61,120 nt of DNA from Pseudomonadota bacterium (GTDB lineage: Bacteria > Pseudomonadota > Alphaproteobacteria > Caulobacterales > Caulobacteraceae): NCBI GenBank assembly GCA_023428785.1, contig JAEYWU010000019.1, positions 1-61,120 on the forward strand. The letters are read 5' to 3'. How positions within the stretch are numbered: the stretch's first letter is position 1; every line of letters begins with the position of its first letter. Below, one piece after another: positions 25,190 to 33,040 of this stretch. The notes under the pieces are model-generated. The model saw nothing but the letters and a program-made list of their open reading frames with translations, made no database searches and was not told the DNA's origin. The translations under genes were made by a program, and so were the position numbers.

Positions 25190-25819
25190 CTAGAGACCCG
25201 GGTCGGGCTCCGTCGGCTCGACCGGCTCGTCCTTGATCATGTGCTTCATGATGTAGAAGACCTGCCAGATGCCGAAGACGGACGAGGCCATCCACAGGCC
25301 GCCCCGGAACGCGATCCAGGTATCATCGGACTGGGTCCGCCAGACGATTTCGTTGACGATGGCCACCGCCGCGAAGAACAGGCCGTAGCGCAGGGTCAGG
25401 CCCCGCCAGCCGGTCTCCGTCAGGTTCATCGCCCGGCGCAGCAGCACCTTGAATGGATAGACCCGGAACGGCAGCGAGCCGAGCAGCACCACCGCCAGCA
25501 CCGCGTTCTGGACTGTGATCTTGATCTTGATCAGCGACGGGTCGTCCAGCACCACCGTCAGTACGCCAAAGATCAGGGCCATGGCCCCGACAAACAGCGG
25601 CAGGGGCGCGATGCGCTTCTCCAGCACATAGCCCGCAACCAGGGCGATGGCCGAGGCGGCCACCAGCACCCAGGTCGCATGGACCATGGCGTCGCCGCCA
25701 TCCAGCCCGCCGATGGTCCGGAAAGCGGCGTACGAGCCGATGAAGGCGACGAGGGCGCCGAAATCGATCGCCTGGCCGATCCACTGGCGATCGTTCTGGG
25801 CGGGCGGCTGGTCGGTCAC
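25190..25819 (-). CDS. yciB: YciB/IspZ family inner-membrane septation protein
   Basis: A 209-residue membrane protein of the YciB (intracellular septation protein A) family, which interacts with elongation and division proteins in E. coli. Six hydrophobic helices are predicted; family features are PLPLFVGAMALIFGVLTVVLDDPSLIKIKITVQNAVLAVVLL and the C-terminal GLWMASSVFGIWQVFYIMKHM. Its start overlaps the ftsY stop by 4 bases, so it is co-translated with ftsY, an arrangement common in alphaproteobacteria. Confidence 0.9.
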   Translation of the reverse strand: MTDQPPAQNDRQWIGQAIDFGALVAFIGSYAAFRTIGGLDGGDAMVHATWVLVAASAIALVAGYVLEKRIAPLPLFVGAMALIFGVLTVVLDDPSLIKIKITVQNAVLAVVLLGSLPFRVYPFKVLLRRAMNLTETGWRGLTLRYGLFFAAVAIVNEIVWRTQSDDTWIAFRGGLWMASSVFGIWQVFYIMKHMIKDEPVEPTEPDPGL

Positions 25820-26769
25820 GCGGTCGGCTCCTCTTTCAGCCCGACCAACGACCGCGCGAAGGCCCTCGCGTCGAACGGCTGCAGGTCGTCTATGCCCTCA
25901 CCGACCCCGATCAGCTTGATCGGTGCGTCCGAGGCCTGGGCGACCGGCACCAGCACCCCGCCGCGCGCGGTGCCGTCCAGCTTGGTCATCACGATGCCCG
26001 ACACATAGGCGGTCCGGCCAAATATCTTTTCCTGCTCCAGCGCATTGCGCCCCACCGTGGCGTCCAGCACCAGCAGGGTCTCGTGCGGTGCGTCCGGATC
26101 GACCTTCTTGAGCACCCGCACGACCTTCAGGAGTTCGTCCATCAGGGCCTGCTTGTTCTGAAGACGGCCGGCGGTATCAACCAGCACGACGTCGAACCCC
26201 TCGGCCTTCGCCTTGGTGAAGGCGTCGAAGGCCAGCCCGGCCGCATCCGCACCCTGACGGCGGCTTTCGAAATGGGCCCCGGCTCGCTCCGACCAGACCT
26301 TGAGCTGTTCGACCGCTGCGGCGCGATAGGTGTCGCCCGCCACCACCATCACCTTGGCGCCCTCGCGCGTCAGGGACGAAGCGATCTTGCCCAAGGTCGT
26401 TGTCTTGCCCGAGCCGTTGACGCCTACGAACAGCACGACATAGGGCTTGGGGCCTGCCATGGGATCGAACACATCCTGGCGCGGCAGCAGCTCGGCGGCC
26501 ACCGCCTCGGCCAGGGCCGTGCGGACCTCGGTCTCGTTGGACCCTTGCCCGAACCTCAGCTCGGCGAAGCGTTCCGCGATCCGCGCTGCGGCCGTCGGGC
26601 CCAGATCGGCGGCGATCAGTTCGTCTTCCAGCTCTTCCAGCTGGGCGCGGGTCAGGGGCTCCTTGGTCGCGAAGACCTGAACCACCTGCTCGCTCATCTG
26701 CTTGGAGGATTTGGTCAGGCCCTCCGTGAGCTTGGAGAACCAGCCGCCGGACTTCTTGCCGCCGAACAT
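25816..26769 (-). CDS. ftsY: Signal recognition particle receptor FtsY
   Basis: SRP receptor GTPase that docks ribosome-SRP complexes at the membrane. The 317-residue protein has a short N-terminal region (KKSGGWFSKLTEGLTKSS) with an amphipathic helix instead of E. coli's long acidic domain, as usual in alphaproteobacteria, then the NG domains: P-loop GVNGSGKTTT at 116-125, GDTYRAAAVEQL, DTAGR at 198-202, TKLD at 262-265 and GVGEGIDDLQPF at the end. It lies 2 bases downstream of the adenosine-kinase-like gene and overlaps yciB. Confidence 0.96.
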   Translation of the reverse strand: MFGGKKSGGWFSKLTEGLTKSSKQMSEQVVQVFATKEPLTRAQLEELEDELIAADLGPTAAARIAERFAELRFGQGSNETEVRTALAEAVAAELLPRQDVFDPMAGPKPYVVLFVGVNGSGKTTTLGKIASSLTREGAKVMVVAGDTYRAAAVEQLKVWSERAGAHFESRRQGADAAGLAFDAFTKAKAEGFDVVLVDTAGRLQNKQALMDELLKVVRVLKKVDPDAPHETLLVLDATVGRNALEQEKIFGRTAYVSGIVMTKLDGTARGGVLVPVAQASDAPIKLIGVGEGIDDLQPFDARAFARSLVGLKEEPTA

Positions 26770-26771
26770 GC

Positions 26772-27767
26772 TCAGATCAGTCCGTGTTCCGCCGCCAGGT
26801 CCTTGAGCGACACCTGGGGACGCGGTCCCCAGTGCGCAATGACCTCGGCCGCCGCCAGCGAGCCGAGCTTGCCGCAGGTTTCCAGCGGCAGGCCGCGCGC
26901 CAGACCCAGCAGGAAGCCCGCCGCATACTGGTCACCCGCCCCGGTGGTATCGATCACCTTGCCGACCGGATAGGCCGCGACCTCGACGCGCTCGTCGCCC
27001 TTAACGACGACCGAGCCCTTCTCGCTGCGGGTCACCGCTGCCGTCTCCACCAGCGGCCGCAGCCTACCCAGCGCGGCTTCGAAATCGGTTTCCTGGAAAA
27101 GGCTGAGCAGCTCAGCCTCATTGGCCAGGACGATGTCGCAGGAGGCCTTGATGAACGGCAGCAGCTCCTCGCGCCACCGGTCCACGACGAAGGTGTCCGA
27201 CAGGGTCACAGCCACCTTGCGGCCGGCCTTGTGCGCCACCTCGGCCGCCCGCACGAAGGCCGCGCGCGCGTCGGACGGATCGAACAGATAGCCCTCGAGA
27301 TAGAGGATCTCCGACGCCTCAACGAGCCCGGCGTCGATATCGTCGGGGGTCAGCTGGTTGGCCGCGCCCAGAAACGTCGACATGGTCCGCTGGCCGTCGT
27401 CGGTCACATTGATCAGCGAGCGGCCCGTCGCCGCCCCGCCCTTGAGTTCGGGCGTGTCGAAGGCCGCGCCGATGGCGCGCATGTCGTGGCGATAGACCTC
27501 GCCCAGCTGGTCGTCCGCGACCTTGCCGATATAGGCCGCGCGCCCGCCAAAAGAGGCCGCGCCCGCGATAGTGTTGCCCGCCGAGCCGCCCGAGGCCTCA
27601 ATGCCCGAGGCCATGGCGCCGTACAGGCTGACGGCTCGCGCCTCATCGATCAGCATCATGCCGCCCTTGGGGAGGCCTTCCCGCTCCAGAAAGGCGTCAT
27701 CACAGGGCGCCAGCACGTCCACAATCGCGTTGCCGACGGCGCAGAGGTCATATTGGGTCTTGGTCAT
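26772..27767 (-). CDS. PfkB-family kinase, probable adenosine kinase
   Basis: A 331-residue ribokinase-family sugar/nucleoside kinase. N-terminal YDLCAVGNAIVDVLAPCDDAFL and the segment ASGGSAGNTIAGAASFGG match bacterial adenosine kinase-like members; the C-terminal DTTGAGDQYAAGFLLGLARGL has the catalytic aspartate of DTxGAGD. It would phosphorylate adenosine (or a related ribonucleoside) to AMP. The chosen ATG starts exactly at the family N-terminus. It is the first gene of an operon with ftsY and yciB and is divergent from the ATP-grasp gene with 46 bases between starts. Confidence 0.88.
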   Translation of the reverse strand: MTKTQYDLCAVGNAIVDVLAPCDDAFLEREGLPKGGMMLIDEARAVSLYGAMASGIEASGGSAGNTIAGAASFGGRAAYIGKVADDQLGEVYRHDMRAIGAAFDTPELKGGAATGRSLINVTDDGQRTMSTFLGAANQLTPDDIDAGLVEASEILYLEGYLFDPSDARAAFVRAAEVAHKAGRKVAVTLSDTFVVDRWREELLPFIKASCDIVLANEAELLSLFQETDFEAALGRLRPLVETAAVTRSEKGSVVVKGDERVEVAAYPVGKVIDTTGAGDQYAAGFLLGLARGLPLETCGKLGSLAAAEVIAHWGPRPQVSLKDLAAEHGLI

Positions 27768-27813
27768 GGACCGCCGATAGCCTGTCTGGCCTCCCGGCGC
27801 TAGAAGCCGCCTC

Positions 27814-28680
27814 ATGACCGCGCGCCTGTGTATCCTGACACCCGACCCGACCGATCCCTCCGCCGGCGGGCGGTGGCCAGACGTCTTCGCCCGCATGTCG
27901 GCGCCGCTTGAGGCGCTCGGTGCGACGGTCGAGCCCCGCCCCTGGACCTATCCGGGCGATCTCACGGGCTTTGACATGATCCTGCCGCTGATGGTCTGGG
28001 GCAACTACCGCGCCGTGCCGCGCTGGCTTCAGGCCGTCGAGGACTGGGAGCAGCAGGGCCTGCCGCTCCTGAACCCGCCGTCCGTCCTGAAGTGGAATGT
28101 CGACAAGACCTACCTCCAGCGCCTGGCCGACGCCGGCGCCCCCATCGCCCCGACCCATTGGACCGAGGCCGGCGACCATGCCGCCGTCGAGCAGGCCCGC
28201 CGCCGCCACGGCTGGGACGCCGTCGTGATCAAGCCGCGTCGCTCAGGTGGCTCGTACCGCACCATCAAGCTGGACGCGGGCGAGGCCCCAACCTTCGAGC
28301 CTTTCGAGGGCCAGGCCATGGTCCAGCCCTTCCTGCCCAGCGTCTCGACCACCGGCGAAATCTCGATGCTGTTCTTCAACGGCGAGTACAGCCATGCGGT
28401 CCGCAAGGTCGCCAAGGCCGGCTACTTCCGCGTCCAGCCCGACTGGGGCGGCTACGTCACCCGCGCCGAGCCCGACGCCGACGAACGCGCCGCCGCCACG
28501 CTTGCCCTCGCCGCTGTTGAAGAGCGCCTGCTCTACGCCCGCATCGACATGGTCCGCGACCTCGACGGCCGGCCCGTGGTCATGGAGCTCGAACTGCTCG
28601 AACCGGACCTCTACCTCGGCGAGGAGGCCGAGGCTCAGGCCCGCTTCGCGCGCGCCGTCCTGGCCCGGGTCGGCGCCTGA
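27814..28680 (+). CDS. ATP-grasp domain protein of unknown substrate
   Basis: A 288-residue RimK/glutathione-synthetase-type ATP-grasp ligase. The N-terminal domain (RLCILTPDPTDPSAGGRWPD) is followed by PLLNPPSVLKWNVDKTYLQRLADAGAPIAPTHW, the ATP-lysine segment DAVVIKPRRSGGSYRT, and the metal-binding end RPVVMELELLEPDLYL. Such enzymes join a carboxylate to an amine or thiol through an acyl phosphate. No neighbour reveals the substrate. Its 3' end overlaps that of convergent nth by 46 bases. Confidence 0.82.
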   Translation: MTARLCILTPDPTDPSAGGRWPDVFARMSAPLEALGATVEPRPWTYPGDLTGFDMILPLMVWGNYRAVPRWLQAVEDWEQQGLPLLNPPSVLKWNVDKTYLQRLADAGAPIAPTHWTEAGDHAAVEQARRRHGWDAVVIKPRRSGGSYRTIKLDAGEAPTFEPFEGQAMVQPFLPSVSTTGEISMLFFNGEYSHAVRKVAKAGYFRVQPDWGGYVTRAEPDADERAAATLALAAVEERLLYARIDMVRDLDGRPVVMELELLEPDLYLGEEAEAQARFARAVLARVGA

Positions 28681-29333
28681 GGCGCCTCGATCTCCGCCCG
28701 CGACGGGCAGACATCCCTCAGCACGCACCCGGCGCAGTTCGGCTTGCGCGCCGTGCAGGTGTAGCGCCCGTGCAGGATCAGCCAGTGGTGCGCCTTGGCC
28801 AGCCACTGCTCCGGCACGACCCGGTGCAGTTGGTCCTCGACCTTGTCCGGCGTGTTCGCATTCGCCAGCCCCAGCCGGTGCGAGACGCGGAACACATGGG
28901 TGTCCACCGCGATCGCCGGCTCGATGCCGAGCTCATTGAGCACCACGCTGGCGGTCTTGCGGCCCACGCCCGGCAGGGCCTGCAGTTCGGCCCGCGTTAA
29001 CGGCACCTCCCCACCGTGCTGCTCGACCAGGATCCGGCTCATGGCGATCAGGTTCCTCGCCTTGTTGCGGTAGAGGCCGATCGAGGCGATGTGCTGGATC
29101 ACCCCCGCCTCGCCGAGCGCCAGCATCGCCTGTGGCGTCCGCGCGACGGGAAACAGCTTCGCCGTCGCCTTGTTGACCCCCACGTCCGTCGCCTGGGCCG
29201 ACAGGGCCACCGCCGACACCAGTTCGAACGGGCTCGAATAGTCCAGCTCGGTCTTCGGTTCGGGCATCGTTGCCGACAGGCGTGAGAACACCTCGTCGAC
29301 ATAGTCCTCGTCGGGCGGCCAGCGGCGTCTCAT
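28635..29333 (-). CDS. nth: Endonuclease III
   Basis: Base-excision repair DNA glycosylase/AP lyase removing oxidised pyrimidines. The 232-residue protein has the helix-hairpin-helix LPGVGRKTASVVL with catalytic Lys126, the catalytic Asp144 in AVDTHVFRVSHRLGL, and the [4Fe-4S] ligands Cys193, Cys200, Cys203 and Cys209 (C-x6-C-x2-C-x5-C). The start chosen (MRRRWPPDEDYVDEVF) fits the family; 15 more codons are possible. The last 46 bases overlap the convergent ATP-grasp gene. Confidence 0.95.
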   Translation of the reverse strand: MRRRWPPDEDYVDEVFSRLSATMPEPKTELDYSSPFELVSAVALSAQATDVGVNKATAKLFPVARTPQAMLALGEAGVIQHIASIGLYRNKARNLIAMSRILVEQHGGEVPLTRAELQALPGVGRKTASVVLNELGIEPAIAVDTHVFRVSHRLGLANANTPDKVEDQLHRVVPEQWLAKAHHWLILHGRYTCTARKPNCAGCVLRDVCPSRAEIEAPQAPTRARTARAKRA

Positions 29334-29388
29334 CGGGCGTACCTCATGGCCTGAAACCATCCGTGTTCGCGCCCACATACAAGCCGGA

Positions 29389-29417
29389 TTGATTTTTGGA
29401 CGATTGCGTCCATTTAT
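29389..29417 (+). promoter_or_regulatory. Promoter with TetR-type operator palindrome for the efflux operon
   Basis: A TTGATT -35 (29389-29394) and ATTTAT -10-like hexamer (29412-29417) are 17 bases apart. The perfect inverted repeat TGGACG-ATTG-CGTCCA (29397-29412) fills the spacer. A repressor bound there would block RNA polymerase. The last gene of the operon encodes a TetR regulator, the obvious candidate. The pairing of operator and repressor is inference. Confidence 0.65.
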
Positions 29418-29437
29418 GCCGCCGCAAACTCACTTCG

Positions 29438-30532
29438 ATGGCCCTCCCCATGCCGATCTCTCCCGGACTTCGCAAACGCCTTCCCCTCATCGTCGCCGGC
29501 GTGGTCGGCCTGTTCCTGATCGTCGGCGGCGTCGTCTGGTGGCAGGGCAAACAGCGCTGGGAGGCGACCGACAACGCCTTTGTCGAGGCCGACACTGTCT
29601 CGGTCTCCAGCCAGATCAACGGCCGCGTGGTCGAGGTGGTCGTCAGTGACAACCAGCAGGTCCAGGCCGGCGACGTCCTCGTCCGTCTCGATGACGCCGA
29701 CGCCCGGGCCGCCGTCGCCCAGGCCCAGGCCCAGTTGACCGCCGCCATCGCCGCGGTCGACAACGTCGACGCCCGCGTCGCGCTCGAGGCCGCCCAGGTC
29801 CAGGCCCGGCAGGCCGGCGTCGCCCAGGCCCAGGCCCAGGCCGATCTGGCCCAGGCCGAGGTCGATCGCTATTCACGCCTCGCCGAACAGGGCTGGGTCT
29901 CCGACCAACGCATCCAGTCGCAGCGTGCAGGCGCCCAGACCGCCACCGCCGCCGTCGCCGAGGCCCAGGCTGGCCTCGAGGCCGAGCGCCGCAACGCCGC
30001 CACCCTGTCGTCCACCCGCTCTCAGCAGCTCGCCCAGGTCCAGCTGGCCCAGGCCGCGCTGGACGAAGCCAATCTGATGCTGGAGCGCACTGTCATCCGC
30101 GCGCCGTCGGCCGGCGTCGTGGGCGCGCGCGCTGTTCGTGTCGGCCAGACCGTCTCGGCCGGGGCCCAGATGATGTCGCTGGTTCCGCTCGGCGAGACCT
30201 ATGTCGTGGCCAACTTCAAGGAGACACAGGTCGGGCGCCTGCATATCGGCCAGACGGTCGAGATTTCCGCCGACGCCTTCCCGGGCCAGACCCTGACCGG
30301 CCGCATCGACAGCTTCTCGCCCGCGACCGGCTCGGAGTTCGCCCTGATCCCGATCGAGAACGCCTCGGGCAACTTCACCAAGATCACCCAGCGCGTCCCC
30401 GTCCGCATCGTTGTCGAACAGGGCTCCGACGCCATGGCCCTTCGACCCGGCCTATCGGTCGAGGTCCGCGTCGACCTGCACAGCCCGGGCGGCGCCTCCT
30501 TCGCCCAGTCCGGGGGCGCCGCGGCGTCATGA
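29438..30532 (+). CDS. HlyD/EmrA-family membrane fusion protein
   Basis: Periplasmic adaptor of a tripartite drug-efflux system, linking the inner-membrane pump to an outer-membrane channel. The 364-residue protein has an N-terminal anchor helix (about 13-35), the lipoyl half-motif TDNAFVEADTVSVSSQINGRVVEVVVSDNQQVQAGDVLVRLDDAD, a long Ala/Gln-rich coiled coil (about 95-210) and the returning lipoyl half RTVIRAPSAGVVGARAVRVGQTVSAG. The motif matches EmrA. The start is one of several in-frame ATGs (29438, 29450); 29438 places the anchor at the N-terminus. Its stop overlaps the emrB-like start by 4 bases. Confidence 0.9.
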   Translation: MALPMPISPGLRKRLPLIVAGVVGLFLIVGGVVWWQGKQRWEATDNAFVEADTVSVSSQINGRVVEVVVSDNQQVQAGDVLVRLDDADARAAVAQAQAQLTAAIAAVDNVDARVALEAAQVQARQAGVAQAQAQADLAQAEVDRYSRLAEQGWVSDQRIQSQRAGAQTATAAVAEAQAGLEAERRNAATLSSTRSQQLAQVQLAQAALDEANLMLERTVIRAPSAGVVGARAVRVGQTVSAGAQMMSLVPLGETYVVANFKETQVGRLHIGQTVEISADAFPGQTLTGRIDSFSPATGSEFALIPIENASGNFTKITQRVPVRIVVEQGSDAMALRPGLSVEVRVDLHSPGGASFAQSGGAAAS

Positions 30533-32121
30533 GCGCCGCCGATGTGACGGCCGGGACGCTCGCGAAAGAGGAGCCGAAGGTCGACTGGCTCGTGCTTCTG
30601 CTCGGCTTCGCCGGGATGGTGGTCGGCCAGTTCATGGCCATCCTCGACATCCAGATCGTCGCCGCCTCCCTGCCCCAGATCCAGGCCGGCGTCGGCGCCT
30701 CGGCCGACGAGATCAGCTGGGTCCAGACAGCCTATCTGATCCCCGAGGTCGTGATGATCCCGCTGTCGGGCTACCTCGCCCGCTGGTGGGGCACCCAGCG
30801 CCTGTTCCTGCTCTCGGCGCTCGGTTTCACCATCATGAGCGTGATGGCGGGCCTCTCGACCTCCATCGACATGCTGATCGCCTGCCGCGCCATCCAGGGC
30901 TTCGTCGGCGGGGCCATGATCCCGACCGTCTTCGCTGTCGCCTTCACGGCCTTTCCGCCCGAGCGCCGGGTCACGGCCTCGGTCATCATGGGCCTGATCG
31001 TGACGCTGGCCCCCACCGTTGGCCCGACGCTGGGCGGCCACCTGACCGAAATGCTCAGCTGGCGCTGGCTCTTCTTCATCAACGTCATTCCAGGCGTCGT
31101 CGTCCTCTTCCTCGTCAGCCAGTACGGAAAGTTCGACGAGCCCAATCCCGCGCTCTCCCGGGGCTTCGACTGGTGGGGCCTGGGCCTCATGGCGGCCTTC
31201 CTGATGTCGATGCAGTTCGTGCTGGAGGAAGGGGCCAAGAACGACTGGTTCTCCGACAATCACATCCTGCTGCTGACGGTCGTGGCGGTCATCACCGGCC
31301 CCGCCTTCATCTGGCGCACCCTTACCTACAGCAATCCGATCGTGGAACTGCGCGCCTTCCGGGACCGCAATTTCACCGTCGGCGTCCTCATGACCTTCGT
31401 GACCGGCGCCGCCCTGTTCGGCGGCACCTTCCTGTTACCCCTCTTCCTGGGCCGGGTCGCCGGCTACTCCTCGGCCGAGGTTGGGACCATCATGGTGGTC
31501 TCGGGGCTGTCGATGTTCATCGCCGCCCCTATCGCCGGTCGCATCGCCCGCCGGCTCGATCCGCGCATCCCGATGTTCGTGGGCTTCATGCTCGCGGGCT
31601 GGGGCATGTGGGAGGCCCATGCCGTCACGCCGGAGTGGGGCTTCTGGGAATTCGCCAGCGTCCAGGCGTTCCGGGGGGTCGGCGTGATGATCGCGATGAT
31701 CGCATCCCAGACCGTGACCATGTCCACGCTCAAGCCCGAGATGGTCAAGAACGCCTCGGGTCTGGTGAACCTCGCGCGCAACGTCGGCGGCGCCTTCGGC
31801 CTGGCGCTCCTCAACACCCTGATCACCGACCGCACCGCCGTCCACATGGGTGAGATGACGGCTCGGATTCCCACCAGCTCCACCGAAGCTACCGGCATGC
31901 TTCAGGGCCTGATGCAGCGGTTCGAAGCGCTCGGTCTCGCCGATCCCCAGGGAGCCGCCTATTCGGCCTTCAACCGCATGATCCAGCTCCAGGCGACCGA
32001 CCTGGCCTTCGGCGACGCCTTCGCCACCCTTGGATTGGCCTGCGCGCTGGCGGCCTTTATCGTGCTCCTGGCCAAACCCAATCGTGCGGGCCTCGCAGCG
32101 CCGCCCTCGGACATGCATTGA
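30529..32121 (+). CDS. EmrB/QacA-family (DHA2) multidrug MFS transporter
   Basis: A 530-residue proton-driven efflux pump with 14 predicted helices. DHA2 features include FMAILDIQIVAASLPQIQAGVGASADEISWVQTAYLIPEVVMIPLSGYLARWWG near the start (motif A/D1 region) and the antiporter motif C-like segment LAPTVGPTLGGHLTEMLSWRWLFFINVIPG. Together with the upstream HlyD protein it forms an EmrAB-type pump. Start overlaps the HlyD stop (ATGA); stop shares a base with the tetR ATG (TGATG). Exported drugs are unknown. Confidence 0.92.
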   Translation: MSAADVTAGTLAKEEPKVDWLVLLLGFAGMVVGQFMAILDIQIVAASLPQIQAGVGASADEISWVQTAYLIPEVVMIPLSGYLARWWGTQRLFLLSALGFTIMSVMAGLSTSIDMLIACRAIQGFVGGAMIPTVFAVAFTAFPPERRVTASVIMGLIVTLAPTVGPTLGGHLTEMLSWRWLFFINVIPGVVVLFLVSQYGKFDEPNPALSRGFDWWGLGLMAAFLMSMQFVLEEGAKNDWFSDNHILLLTVVAVITGPAFIWRTLTYSNPIVELRAFRDRNFTVGVLMTFVTGAALFGGTFLLPLFLGRVAGYSSAEVGTIMVVSGLSMFIAAPIAGRIARRLDPRIPMFVGFMLAGWGMWEAHAVTPEWGFWEFASVQAFRGVGVMIAMIASQTVTMSTLKPEMVKNASGLVNLARNVGGAFGLALLNTLITDRTAVHMGEMTARIPTSSTEATGMLQGLMQRFEALGLADPQGAAYSAFNRMIQLQATDLAFGDAFATLGLACALAAFIVLLAKPNRAGLAAPPSDMH

Positions 32122-32714
32122 TGCCCCGCGTCGCCGGACAGATCGACGAAGCCAAGACCGAGGCCATTCTGGAAGCTGCCTCGCGTCTCATTCACGAGCG
32201 CGGCGCCGCCGTTTCGATGGAGGCCATCGCGCGCGAGGCGGGCGTCTCCAAACAGACGCTCTACAACCGCTTCCCCTCCAAGCTGGAGGTCGCCCGCGCC
32301 CTGGCCGCCCGGCGCTCCGAGGCCGTCACCCAGCCCCTGAGAACCGGCGGTGATCCCGAGGCGGTCCTGACCGCCTTCGCTCTGGGCCTTCTGGAAAAGG
32401 TCCGTGAAGGCCATCACGGCCCGTCTCTGCGCAACGTCGCCCTGATGTCGCCCGAGGTCCCTGACCTCGCCGAGGCCGTCTATGACGCCGGCCCGGCCGA
32501 GGGCCTGCGCCGCCTCGCCGACTGGCTCGCCATCCAGACCCGCGAGGGCCGCCTCGCGACCCCCGACCCCCTCGCCGCCGCCGAAATGTTCGCCGGCATG
32601 ACGCTCGGCCACGCCCACCTCCGCGCCGTCCTCGGCGTCCCCCAACCGCCCATCGACGCGACGGAGCGGGCTAGGGAAACGGCTCAGCGGTTCCTGCGGG
32701 CGTTCGGCCCCTAG
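32121..32714 (+). CDS. TetR/AcrR-family transcriptional regulator
   Basis: A 197-residue repressor. The N-terminal HTH covers about 10-55: AKTEAILEAASRLIHERGAAVSMEAIAREAGVSKQTLYNRFPSKLEVARAL. The C-terminal half is a helical ligand domain (TetR_C type with PLAAAEMFAGMTLGHAHLRAVLG). Third gene of the efflux operon; the overlap TGATG with the pump gene suggests coupling. It probably represses its own operon via the TGGACG-N4-CGTCCA palindrome in the promoter. A TTG one codon upstream is a less likely start. The unrelated repeat region follows its stop. Confidence 0.9.
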   Translation: MPRVAGQIDEAKTEAILEAASRLIHERGAAVSMEAIAREAGVSKQTLYNRFPSKLEVARALAARRSEAVTQPLRTGGDPEAVLTAFALGLLEKVREGHHGPSLRNVALMSPEVPDLAEAVYDAGPAEGLRRLADWLAIQTREGRLATPDPLAAAEMFAGMTLGHAHLRAVLGVPQPPIDATERARETAQRFLRAFGP

Positions 32715-32715
32715 T

Positions 32716-32773
32716 CTCCTCCCTGCAAGCGAAGCGCAGCGGGGAGGGGTACCGCGAAGCGGTGGAGGGGAAA
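32716..32773. repeat. Double palindromic repeat (ACCGC-gaa-GCGGT type)
   Basis: Two adjacent stem-loops: CCTCCCTGC with GCAG-cg-GGGAGG, then the perfect ACCGC-GAA-GCGGT at 32751-32763, flanked by GGGGAGGGG and GGAGGGG. This layout is common as an intergenic repeat in Caulobacterales. It directly follows the tetR stop codon and may also end that transcript. Other full copies are not seen in this window. Confidence 0.5.
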
Positions 32774-32999
32774 CTGCTCTCTCAGCATCCGAAATTGGCG
32801 CATCGAACGCAGCAAGCCCTAATCCGCGCCTCTCCCTGCGAAAAAAATTCGGCGCGACTTGTCCCCGTTGATCCTGCGGGTCCCATACTCACGGCCACGA
32901 CCGGCCTTTGACATCGTTTGCGCGTCCAACCAGCCGGAGCGGGGTCCGGCAAAGTGACGCCGCCAACCGTATTCGAACCGCGCTCCAAATGGGGCTCTT

Positions 33000-33037
33000 G
33001 ATGCTCCTGAGGCTACGCTTTCAGAGCATCAAAGCGT
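33000..33037 (-). terminator. Overlapping alternative hairpins after acs
   Basis: Two stems that cannot form together: ACGCTTT (33015-33021) with AAAGCGT (33031-33037), and GATGCT-C-CTGA (33000-33010) with TCAG-AGCATC (33021-33030). On the acs strand the first lies 3 bases past the stop. No T tract follows either stem, so intrinsic termination is uncertain. Confidence 0.3.
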
Positions 33038-33040
33038 CAC

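Larger units (their letters stand above)
32715..33040. other. 326-base gene-free region between tetR and acs
   Basis: Convergent gap. It holds a palindromic repeat right after the tetR stop (32716-32773) and a pair of competing hairpins next to the acs stop (33000-33037). A TTCGAACC-like stretch near 32975 is not part of a tRNA. No ORF with a ribosome binding site was found in it. Confidence 0.5.

Noticed and set aside
32960..32985. TTCGAACC-like sequence suggesting a tRNA T-loop
   Set aside because: The surrounding bases do not form a T stem, acceptor stem or anticodon arm on either strand.
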